This document shows positions 45,909 through 53,194 of a stretch of 64,000 nt of DNA, one piece after another. A program made the translations under genes and the position numbers. Numbering within the stretch: the stretch's first letter is position 1; each line of letters opens with the position of its first letter. The notes under the pieces are model-generated. The model was given only the letters and a program-made list of their open reading frames with translations. It was not told the origin of the DNA and did no database searches. The stretch lies in the NCBI GenBank assembly GCA_019163375.1, contig JAFLKK010000022.1, positions 62,001 through 126,000 on the forward strand. Reading direction: 5' to 3'. The DNA is from Paludibacter sp. GTDB lineage: Bacteria; Bacteroidota; Bacteroidia; Bacteroidales; Paludibacteraceae.

Positions 45909-46994
45909 ATGAAAACATCAAGATCAATCAGTATAATGGTTATATCAATATGGGGCTTGTTTTGTTCGTGTACCACTGTATATCAAAGACAAGAAGCGGC
46001 ACAGATAAATAAAAACGACATTTATAAAATGCTTTACTATGCCTCACTGGCAGGCAGCTCCCATAACTCACAACCATGGAAAGTGGAAGTCACCCGCGAC
46101 AGTCTTATCCGACTGTATGCCGACACCACACGCGCACTAACAGTTGTTGACCCCGACCGTCGTGAACTATATATCTCACTCGGTGCATTTATCGAGAACC
46201 TAAACCTTACAGCCGGAAGCCTTGGCTATAACAGCACCGTAAAACTTATCGACGACAAGAAAAACATCACACTAGTGGCGGAGATTCATCTCAACAGAGC
46301 TTTATCAACCCATTACAATCTTGAATTAATAAAGAAACGCCGTACCTTGCGAACTCCTTTCGATACCACTTTAATCAGCAAGAAAGATATCAATCAACTT
46401 CTTGCAGCAGATTCACAGCAAATTCATTTCTATCCGGCACGTTCGAAAGAAGGAAGCCTTATTGCACAAAAAACGGTGGAAGCCTATACACAACAAGCTT
46501 ATAATCTTGCGGCACAAAATGAATTAGCCGGTTGGTTAAGGTTTTCGAACAAGGATGTGAGCGAAAAGAAGGACGGACTCACTACTGCCGGAATGCAGAT
46601 TGACGGATTAAGCGGTTTCTTTGTTCGTCATTTTCTAAAGCCCGCGGACTCTAAGAAAGCATCATTTATAGACGGTGGAATTGACAAAACAAAGAAACAA
46701 GCCTTGAACTGTGGTGGGTGGGTGGTAATCACATGTTCCGAAAATACTGTTGCCGACCAGATAAAACTGGGACGATTGTATGAACACATTCATCTAAACT
46801 GTACGCAACTACAAATAGGATTTCAACCCATGAATCAGATTATCGAGGAGCAAAATTTCAAGAATGAAGTTACAAAAAGTCTCGGAATACAAGAAGAGTT
46901 ACTTTTTATCGCCCGTGTTGGTTACGTTGCAAATATTCCCGCCCCTGTTAGTCCCCGCCGACCGGTGGAAGCTTTTACAATATTCGAGAAATAA
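45909..46994 (+). CDS. Acg-type FMN-binding nitroreductase with lipoprotein signal
   Basis: The 361-residue protein resembles the Acg family of nitroreductase-fold proteins: YYASLAGSSHNSQPWKVEV near residue 40, DRRELYISLGAFIENLNL near residue 82, RRTLRTPFDTTLI near 140 and a late PVSPRRPVE. Acg proteins bind flavin and have two fused nitroreductase-like halves. Unusually, residues 1-20 form a signal with a lipobox-like FCSCTT, so the protein may be exported and lipidated. The start at 45909 is preferred to 45879, which overlaps the preceding gene. It follows the barrel gene closely. Substrate is unknown. Confidence 0.8.
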   Translation: MKTSRSISIMVISIWGLFCSCTTVYQRQEAAQINKNDIYKMLYYASLAGSSHNSQPWKVEVTRDSLIRLYADTTRALTVVDPDRRELYISLGAFIENLNLTAGSLGYNSTVKLIDDKKNITLVAEIHLNRALSTHYNLELIKKRRTLRTPFDTTLISKKDINQLLAADSQQIHFYPARSKEGSLIAQKTVEAYTQQAYNLAAQNELAGWLRFSNKDVSEKKDGLTTAGMQIDGLSGFFVRHFLKPADSKKASFIDGGIDKTKKQALNCGGWVVITCSENTVADQIKLGRLYEHIHLNCTQLQIGFQPMNQIIEEQNFKNEVTKSLGIQEELLFIARVGYVANIPAPVSPRRPVEAFTIFEK

Positions 46995-47007
46995 AAAAAC
47001 TATTGAG

Positions 47008-47067
47008 AATATCGAACAAAAAAATAACGCCACATTAAAATGAGGCGTTATTTTTTTGTTCGATATT
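47008..47067. terminator. Bidirectional terminator between the nitroreductase and Lrp/AsnC genes
   Basis: A perfect 24-bp stem (47008-47031 with 47044-47067) encloses a 12-nt loop. The A7 and T7 tracts within the stem let it end both convergent genes. Confidence 0.92.
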
Positions 47068-47076
47068 TCAGCAGAC

Positions 47077-47577
47077 CTATTCTTCGTCAATAACATCAAT
47101 AGTCGATTCGATTTCGAAAACTGACAGTTGACGGCGGAAAATCTCGTCGAGCGAAATCTGGAATGTTTCGGTATGAGCAATGCCCGGAATAAGTGTAAGA
47201 CGCTCCAGGATAATATGCAATAAATGACGGTTGTCTTTGGCATAAATCTTCACAAACATCGAGTATTTACCGGTTGCGTAGTGACATTCCACTACTTCAG
47301 GTATTTTTTTCAACTCTTCCACAACATTGTTGAATTGTTTGATGTCGCTCAACGTAATTCCGATATAAGCGCAGGTCTGAAAACCAACTTTGTATGTATC
47401 AACTACGAATTCTGAGCCTTTGATAATACCTGTATTGCGCAATTTTTGTATACGTTGGTGAATAGCTGCACCCGATACATTACATTCGCGAGCCACTTCC
47501 AAAAACGGAATACGGGCATCTTGCGAGATAAGCTGAAGTATTTTTTTGTCTAAGCGATCAATTTGATGTTGTGCCAT
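47077..47577 (-). CDS. Lrp/AsnC family transcriptional regulator
   Basis: The 166-residue regulator has an N-terminal winged helix-turn-helix (residues about 8-60, LDKKILQLISQDARIPFLEV, GAAIHQRIQKLRNTGII) and a C-terminal RAM/AsnC effector domain (about 70-150, CAYIGITLSDIKQFNNVVEE). Such proteins respond to amino acids and act as dimers or octamers. The start ATG at 47577 has a perfect -7 box (TACATTTG, 47685-47692) about 108 nt upstream. It lies alone between convergent and same-strand neighbours; its targets are not evident. Confidence 0.93.
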   Translation of the reverse strand: MAQHQIDRLDKKILQLISQDARIPFLEVARECNVSGAAIHQRIQKLRNTGIIKGSEFVVDTYKVGFQTCAYIGITLSDIKQFNNVVEELKKIPEVVECHYATGKYSMFVKIYAKDNRHLLHIILERLTLIPGIAHTETFQISLDEIFRRQLSVFEIESTIDVIDEE

Positions 47578-47684
47578 AGTATTTAAACAATTACGAGATA
47601 TTTATTAGGGTGTGATGATCTTACAATATTTGCCAACTTTCAGTTTTTACGAGTCAATTAGTTTTGATTGTAAGAATTTTAGTG

Positions 47685-47692
47685 CAAATGTA
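47685..47692 (-). promoter_or_regulatory. Candidate -7 box for the Lrp/AsnC gene
   Basis: TACATTTG on the minus strand is a perfect TAnnTTTG box followed by GCA, as is common at Bacteroidetes promoters. No clear -33 element is seen. Confidence 0.45.
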
Positions 47693-47759
47693 TTCAATAA
47701 TTTTGTAATTCCGTGTTATTTTGCAATAAATTGATAGTTATATGTGCAAAATATTCATT

Positions 47760-48683
47760 TTAACGATATTTTCCTTCATCGCAATCTTTCATCACACTGA
47801 TGTAACTTTGATAGCGCGAAGAACTGATGTGGTGATTTTCAACTTCTTTCAGCACTGCGCAGCCTGGTTCGTGCACATGCGTGCAATTTGCGAATCTACA
47901 TTCAGAAGAGGCTGCAAAAATTTCTTTGAAATAGTGACCCACTTCTGCTTCTTCCATATCGATTGTGCCAAAGCCTTTTATCCCCGGAGTGTCGATAATG
48001 TGACCACCCGATATTAACTCAAACATCTCCGAAAAGGTGGTGGTATGCATTCCTTTGTTATGATAAGAAGATATTTCGCCCGTTTTGGCCAGCGAGAGCG
48101 GTGCAATGGCATTAATCAACGTAGATTTACCTACACCTGAATTACCTGAAAAAAGCGTCGTTTTGCCGCTTAAAAAAGCCAGCAAGTCATTTATATTCTC
48201 CGAATGCAAAGCCGAAACTTTAAAAGCAGGATAACCCAGGCTGGTATACAAATGAACCAAAGCATCCAAATATTCCAGTTCGGGAGCTGTATATCTGTCA
48301 ATTTTATTGAAAACAAGACAAGCCGGTACGCGATACGCTTCGGCAGTAGCCAAAAAACGATCAATAAAAACCAGCGATGCTTCAGGGTAATTTACCGTAA
48401 CTACAAGCGCCACCAAATCGAGGTTAGCTGCTAGAATCTGAAACTGTTTCGACAGGTTGGACGAACGACGAACAATATAATTGCGCCGATCGCAAATGGT
48501 ATTTATCATGGCTGTCCCGTCCACATTCATCTCGAACTCCACCCAGTCGCCTACAGCAATAGGATTGGTGCTGCGAATTTCCTTCAAGCGGAAATTTCCT
48601 TTTATGCGGCATTCGAACAATTCGCCATCATCAGTTTTTACCTGATACCAACTGCCTGTATTTTTTACTACTAATCCTTTCAT
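47760..48683 (-). CDS. rsgA: Ribosome small subunit-dependent GTPase A
   Basis: RsgA is a late assembly factor that checks the 30S subunit. The 307-residue protein has an N-terminal OB fold (to about residue 70), a circularly permuted GTPase domain with G4 (NKIDRY, near 126) before G1 ([14 protein letters not shown], near 181) and G3 (DTPGIKG, near 235), and a C-terminal zinc-binding motif ([14 protein letters not shown], near 263-276). Length and order of motifs are normal. It is cytoplasmic and probably transcribed alone. Confidence 0.96.
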   Translation of the reverse strand: MKGLVVKNTGSWYQVKTDDGELFECRIKGNFRLKEIRSTNPIAVGDWVEFEMNVDGTAMINTICDRRNYIVRRSSNLSKQFQILAANLDLVALVVTVNYPEASLVFIDRFLATAEAYRVPACLVFNKIDRYTAPELEYLDALVHLYTSLGYPAFKVSALHSENINDLLAFLSGKTTLFSGNSGVGKSTLINAIAPLSLAKTGEISSYHNKGMHTTTFSEMFELISGGHIIDTPGIKGFGTIDMEEAEVGHYFKEIFAASSECRFANCTHVHEPGCAVLKEVENHHISSSRYQSYISVMKDCDEGKYR

Positions 48684-48850
48684 TTTATTTAGAAGTAAGA
48701 GCTAAGGAGCAAGAAGTAAGTACAATATTTTTATCTATCATTTTTATTTTTTTTATATTTTCATTCTACCGTTCAATACGCTTTACATTTAGACAACTTC
48801 AAATCATCTAATCAGCAATTATCACATCAACATATTACCACATCAGCACA

Positions 48851-49945
48851 TTAAAACGCTTCCGTTGCAGTAATATAAAATTGCAATTTATCGCCATAAT
48901 TATTCTTTGCCATATCCAATCGCAAGTGAACCCGGGCATCATTCAACCGATATCGCAAGCCCGCACCATAAGCCACTTTCAGTTTATCTATCTGATAACC
49001 GGAACTGCTCATCACATCTCCCGCCGAACAAAAAATGGCTCCTTTCAAGCGTTTATAGATAGGTAGTCGATATTCCGTTTGAAACATCATCAGTACATTT
49101 TCGCGGTACATCCCCTGCCGGAAACCACGGAGTCCATCACGTCCACCTACCGTGGGTAATAATTGAAACGGAATATCTTTGCGACCAAAAATTCCGGCAA
49201 AATAAGCTTGCCAGGCTAACACCTGCGATCCAAAAACCGGTATATATTGCCTGCAATCAATCGAGACTTCCTGTAAAGAGTAAGTACTTCCCCACCCTGT
49301 CTTCGAAGCTGACAAAATGGTTTTGGCAAAAAAACCTTGTTGAGGGTAAAACTGATTATCACGACTATCAAATGCAGCTACCAAACCAACGCTTGTTTGC
49401 GAAAAAGGTTCCCAACCACTGCTGCCAAATTGATTATAAAGGGCAACTTTGTCTTTCTCGAAGGTCGAATCGGTCTTCACACCCTCGTGCCGCGTAGCAA
49501 ATGATACTCCCACAAATAAGTGTTTCGAAAGAATATATTGCGGTTGCGCCACCAGCGAAACACTTCGGGCTGTAAATGCTTGCTTGATATCCGTCGGTTT
49601 ATTGCCTATCCCGTAAAAATTATCGGGATAATTGCGCACACTGAAATTAGAATATAAATACCATTTATCGGTATTAAAATAAATTTTTGGCGACACATTA
49701 AACATAAACTGATTATGAAATGTATAAACAGCACTTCCTGTAACCGAACTTATGCGACTAATATCCTTACTCCTGAAATAATATCCGTAAGCAATGCCGG
49801 TAGCCACACTGGTTTCTTGCTGATACGAGGCTTGCGGAATTATAAATAAACTTTTGCGCGACACAATTGAATCAGACGGCCCGGCAGCGTAGCTAAACAC
49901 TGAAACTGTCAGGAGAAAAAGAATGATCCATTGCTTTAATCGCAT
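48851..49945 (-). CDS. BamA/TamA family outer-membrane protein
   Basis: The 364-residue protein has a signal peptide (MRLKQWIILFLLTVSVFSYA) and then only the surface-antigen (Omp85) barrel, with no POTRA domains. Barrel features are GIAYGYYFRSKDISRIS near residue 48, DSRDNQFYPQQGFFAKTILS near 205, GGRDGLRGFRQGMYR near 267, which contains the conserved (V/I)RG-like loop, and the C-terminal NNYGDKLQFYITATEAF. POTRA-less Omp85 barrels are common in Bacteroidetes and their role is unclear. It lies downstream of frr on the same strand. Confidence 0.88.
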   Translation of the reverse strand: MRLKQWIILFLLTVSVFSYAAGPSDSIVSRKSLFIIPQASYQQETSVATGIAYGYYFRSKDISRISSVTGSAVYTFHNQFMFNVSPKIYFNTDKWYLYSNFSVRNYPDNFYGIGNKPTDIKQAFTARSVSLVAQPQYILSKHLFVGVSFATRHEGVKTDSTFEKDKVALYNQFGSSGWEPFSQTSVGLVAAFDSRDNQFYPQQGFFAKTILSASKTGWGSTYSLQEVSIDCRQYIPVFGSQVLAWQAYFAGIFGRKDIPFQLLPTVGGRDGLRGFRQGMYRENVLMMFQTEYRLPIYKRLKGAIFCSAGDVMSSSGYQIDKLKVAYGAGLRYRLNDARVHLRLDMAKNNYGDKLQFYITATEAF

Positions 49946-50024
49946 AATTCAGAATGTATAAATAAAACATCAGTCACCCCAAAAGCTATGAGATGACTGA
50001 GCTGTCCGACTGATTGTCAACTTA

Positions 50025-50585
50025 TTATACTGTCATAATTTCTTTTTCTTTAGCAGCATACATATCTTCAATGCGTTTAATAAACTTGTCATGAATTTTC
50101 TGTACACTTGCTTCTGCATCTTTACCCACATCTTCGGGCAAACCTTCTTTTACCATTTTCTTGAAGTTTTCAATGGCATCTCTACGGGCATTGCGGATAC
50201 TGATTTTCGCATCTTCACATTCCGCTTTCGATTGTTTAGCCAATTGTTTACGACGGTCTTCGGTCAATGGTGGAATTCCCAAACGAATAGTTTCACCATT
50301 GTTCATTGGTGTAATGCCCACGTCCGAGTTCAGAATTGCTTTTTCAATTACTGAAATCAGCGCTTTTTCCCAAGGCTGAATGGTAATGGTTTTAGCATCG
50401 GGAGTTGTAATTGTTGCCACACTCGAAATAGGCACATGTTGACCATAATAATCCACTTTTACGCCATCCAAAATACGTGGATTGGCTTTACCTGCGCGAA
50501 TGTGCGCCAACGATTCGTCCAAAAATAGAATGGAAGCTTCCATGTTGTCCTCTGCATGGGTCAGATGTGGTTTTACGTCTAGCAT
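50025..50585 (-). CDS. frr: Ribosome-recycling factor
   Basis: RRF splits post-termination ribosomes together with EF-G. The 186-residue length is standard. Typical sequence is visible: the N-terminal helix ending [40 protein letters not shown], and [19 protein letters not shown]. The gene follows pyrH by 62 nt on the same strand, the widely conserved pyrH-frr order, so the two are probably co-transcribed from the pyrH promoter. Confidence 0.97.
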   Translation of the reverse strand: MLDVKPHLTHAEDNMEASILFLDESLAHIRAGKANPRILDGVKVDYYGQHVPISSVATITTPDAKTITIQPWEKALISVIEKAILNSDVGITPMNNGETIRLGIPPLTEDRRKQLAKQSKAECEDAKISIRNARRDAIENFKKMVKEGLPEDVGKDAEASVQKIHDKFIKRIEDMYAAKEKEIMTV

Positions 50586-50647
50586 AATGTATTTTGTTTG
50601 AAAGTTTTATGTTGAAAAGTTGAGTGTTTTATTGTATAATGAATGTA

Positions 50648-51361
50648 TTATTTATTTGAAACCAATGTTCCGATTTTTTCGCCCAGCATAACCTTTTTCA
50701 GATTACCAACTGTGTCCATATCAAAAACATAGATTGGCATATTGTTTTCCTTGCACATGGTGGTAGCCGTTAGGTCCATCACTTTCAGGTTGCGATTATA
50801 AATCTCATCGTACGTAATTTCGTCGAACTTTGTAGCTGTTTTGTCTTTTTCCGGATCGGCTGTATAAATTCCATCCACGCGGGTTCCTTTTAGCATTACA
50901 TCGGCTTCAATTTCGATAGCACGAAGAGAAGAACCGGTGTCGGTCGTAAAAAACGGATTACCCGTTCCGGCTGAAAGGATGACTACTTCGCCCCGTTCCA
51001 GACTCTCGATGGCCTTTTGTTTGCTATAAAACTCCCCTATTGGCTCCATGCGAATAGCAGTAAGCACACGCGATTTTACACCACCAGCCTGAAGAGCAGA
51101 ATTCAGCGCCAAACTATTAATAACAGTAGCCAGCATACCCATTTGGTCGCCCTGCACACGGTCAAAACCTTTAGACGTTCCACTTAAGCCCCGAAAAATA
51201 TTTCCACCTCCGATAACAATGCCAACCTCAACACCCAACGCAACTATTTCTGCAATTTGGGTAGCATATTCACCCAATCGTTTTTCATCAATACCATATT
51301 GTTTCTCGCCCATAAGCGACTCGCCACTCAATTTCAACAAAATGCGTTTAAATGCTGCCAT
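50648..51361 (-). CDS. pyrH: UMP kinase
   Basis: PyrH phosphorylates UMP to UDP and feeds pyrimidine and cell-wall precursor synthesis. From the ATG at 51361 the protein has 237 residues, the usual length, beginning MAAFKRILLKLSGESLMG. GVEVGIVIGGGNIFRG near residue 47, GTGNPFFTTDTGSSLRAIEI near 132 and the acidic DGIYTADPEKD near 163 are typical of the amino acid kinase fold. A longer reading from 51445 would run through the promoter and is rejected. Confidence 0.97.
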   Translation of the reverse strand: MAAFKRILLKLSGESLMGEKQYGIDEKRLGEYATQIAEIVALGVEVGIVIGGGNIFRGLSGTSKGFDRVQGDQMGMLATVINSLALNSALQAGGVKSRVLTAIRMEPIGEFYSKQKAIESLERGEVVILSAGTGNPFFTTDTGSSLRAIEIEADVMLKGTRVDGIYTADPEKDKTATKFDEITYDEIYNRNLKVMDLTATTMCKENNMPIYVFDMDTVGNLKKVMLGEKIGTLVSNK

Positions 51362-51442
51362 GTGTATGTATTTATTATTTAGACAATCTGCCAAAACCAG
51401 AATCAGTTTTACAAACTGTAATTCTGTTCGCTCATTGGTTAG

Positions 51443-51474
51443 CAAAAGTAAATAATTTGGAGCGGATATGCAAA
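51443..51474 (-). promoter_or_regulatory. pyrH-frr promoter
   Basis: On the minus strand TTTG, 20 nt and TACTTTTG match the consensus. The leader would be about 75 nt. Confidence 0.6.
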
Positions 51475-51512
51475 TTATATAATCTATTATTCAATTATTT
51501 ACCATCAGGCTA

Positions 51513-51543
51513 TTGGAGGTTTTTCTTGTTTTTTGTACCTTTG
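51513..51543 (+). promoter_or_regulatory. Promoter of the acetate transporter gene
   Basis: TTGG, a 19-nt spacer and TACCTTTG match the Bacteroidetes consensus. It ends 33 nt before the ATG at 51576 and fixes that start over the ATG at 51513. Confidence 0.7.
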
Positions 51544-51575
51544 CGCCCGCAAAACAAATACTAAATCAACAATTT

Positions 51576-52178
51576 ATGCACGAAAAAGGAACGTATGTTC
51601 GTATTGAAGTCGCTGATCCAACTCCACTAGGACTTACGGGTTTGGCAATGGTTACGCTTGTAGCCGCATCTCAAAAACTTGGGCTTACCGAAGGTTTGTC
51701 CATTTTAATTCCCTGGGCTATCTTTCTTGGTGGATTTGCTCAATTAATAGCTGCTGTTTATGATTTCAAACACAACAACTTGTTTGGATCAACTGCCTTT
51801 GCAGCTTACGGTTTATTCTGGATTTCGATGGCTGCATCGTGGATGATCAAAATGGGAGTTTTCGGAAAAGTATTGGCCGATGGATTTGATGTTCGTCAGT
51901 TAGGCGTTATTTTTCTGGGTTACCTGTTCTTCTCTCTTTTCATGACAGTGGCAGCATTCAAAACTAACAAAGCATTGATTGCCATCATGGTATTAATCGA
52001 CGTTTTGTTTATTGGATTAATGCTCGACTCATTTAAAATGGGTGAATACTGGCACACTATTGCAGCGTGGAGTGAATTGGCCATTTCATTGATTGGCTTC
52101 TACGCAGCCGGAGCAAACATGCTCAACAAATCTTACGGTCGCACTATACTTCCATTAGGAAGTGCTATCTGGAAATAA
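51576..52178 (+). CDS. Acetate uptake transporter (SatP/GPR1/FUN34/YaaH family)
   Basis: The 200-residue inner-membrane protein has six predicted spans and the family signature DPTPLGLTGLAM near residue 13, the counterpart of NPAPLGL. ILIPWAIFLGGFAQLIAAVY near residue 47 and FGSTAFAAYGLFWISMAASW near 75 are also typical. Members form hexameric channels for acetate or succinate. This fits a fermentative organism, but direction of transport is not shown. It is followed by a terminator. Confidence 0.93.
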   Translation: MHEKGTYVRIEVADPTPLGLTGLAMVTLVAASQKLGLTEGLSILIPWAIFLGGFAQLIAAVYDFKHNNLFGSTAFAAYGLFWISMAASWMIKMGVFGKVLADGFDVRQLGVIFLGYLFFSLFMTVAAFKTNKALIAIMVLIDVLFIGLMLDSFKMGEYWHTIAAWSELAISLIGFYAAGANMLNKSYGRTILPLGSAIWK

Positions 52179-52197
52179 TTTCAGACCCAATTACAAC

Positions 52198-52236
52198 AAT
52201 GGCTGTCTCAAGAAATTTGGGACAGCCATTATTTTT
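52198..52236 (+). terminator. Terminator of the acetate transporter gene
   Basis: AATGGCTGTC and GACAGCCATT form a 10-bp stem with a 13-nt loop, followed by ATTTTT. Confidence 0.85.
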
Positions 52237-52248
52237 AAATTAAAATCG

Positions 52249-52455
52249 TTATGCACCCAACATTTTAAGAAGTTCATACACAAGAATAGCCGGCCATACA
52301 AGCGCCTTCAAAAAACCCAAAACACCTAACCAGAAAGTGGCTGCATGCGAAATAAAATAAATGGCAGCACCTACCAAGCCAAGCCCATAAACAGCACCAC
52401 CGGTAGCATTAGCCTGATGATTTCGATTTCTGTTACAATTTTTTTCGTCGTTCAT
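52249..52455 (-). CDS. Small membrane protein of unknown function
   Basis: The 68-residue frame begins with a polar, Asn-rich stretch (MNDEKNCNRNRNHQANATGG) and continues with two hydrophobic segments (AVYGLGLVGAAIYFISHAA and FLKALVWPAILVYELLKML). Composition and length are credible for a real small membrane protein, and such proteins with a short polar head are frequent in Bacteroidetes. It lies convergent to the acetate transporter gene. Function is unknown. Confidence 0.6.
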   Translation of the reverse strand: MNDEKNCNRNRNHQANATGGAVYGLGLVGAAIYFISHAATFWLGVLGFLKALVWPAILVYELLKMLGA

Positions 52456-52621
52456 TATTTTTATTATTTAAGTAGTTCCGGTATGTCCCGAAGTTATTTT
52501 CTCATTTAGTCCCTGTGATTCAAGGCGTAAAGATATGGTATATATTTTGAATATTACGTTCAACATTATTCATTTTTTCAATATTTATTCAATAATAAGG
52601 AGATATTATATCCAATAAGAG

Positions 52622-52654
52622 TTGAACAATTCGCTCCGAAAGTAGTTATATTTG
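52622..52654 (+). promoter_or_regulatory. Promoter of the Cys/His-rich protein gene
   Basis: TTG, 22 nt and TATATTTG, the latter a perfect -7 box, end 17 nt before the ATG at 52672. Confidence 0.5.
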
Positions 52655-52671
52655 CACTGACAAAAAGAATA

Positions 52672-53031
52672 ATGTATCCGAAGTATAAAAATAAAGCCGT
52701 CCCTACCTTAGCACTCCTCTTAATGGCAGTGTTTGTCATTGCAGTGGGCTTTAAACCTGTACACGTATTATTTGCCGGGCATCATTATTCTACCGAAAAG
52801 GGCTGCGAACATAAAGTATGTGAACATTCCAATCAAGAAACAATATCAAATCAACATGACGAATCCTGTCCGGTTTGTGAGTTTGAATTTTGTCTTTTCG
52901 TTCCTCAAAATCAATTTAACTTGCCACAATTGGTGGTTAATCTGGAAGAAAAACTTACAGCAAGTGATTTTTCGTGTCCGGTTCATCAGGCATCTCACCA
53001 TTTTCAATTACGGGCTCCCCCAAGCTTGTAA
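52672..53031 (+). CDS. Cys/His-rich exported protein, probably metal-linked
   Basis: The 119-residue protein has one N-terminal hydrophobic segment (about 9-27, signal or anchor). The rest is rich in Cys and His: HHYSTEKGCEHKVCEHSN near 37-54, Cys66-x2-Cys69 and Cys74, and SCPVHQASHH near 101-110. It ends LRAPPSL, an end I associate with small DUF2946-like proteins encoded beside metal transport genes. It is followed by a TonB-dependent receptor gene on the same strand, so a role in copper, zinc or iron handling is likely, though the metal is unknown. Confidence 0.7.
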   Translation: MYPKYKNKAVPTLALLLMAVFVIAVGFKPVHVLFAGHHYSTEKGCEHKVCEHSNQETISNQHDESCPVCEFEFCLFVPQNQFNLPQLVVNLEEKLTASDFSCPVHQASHHFQLRAPPSL

Positions 53032-53194
53032 AACAACTTCCTTTTTTCGTCTATTTCCAACTAAACGGCCGGCTATCAAATTAGCACGGTAAGTTTGGCT
53101 GCACGTTGCATCTACATATGCAATGTTGCTTTCTGCACCTTCCGTTTTGGAACAGACGATACATCCACATTATCTATCACTTACAATAAAAAAA

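Noticed and set aside
48700-48850. AT-rich spacer with repeated cacatca words between the rsgA and BamA-like genes
   Set aside because: Low-complexity sequence with no stem, promoter or open frame that stands out.
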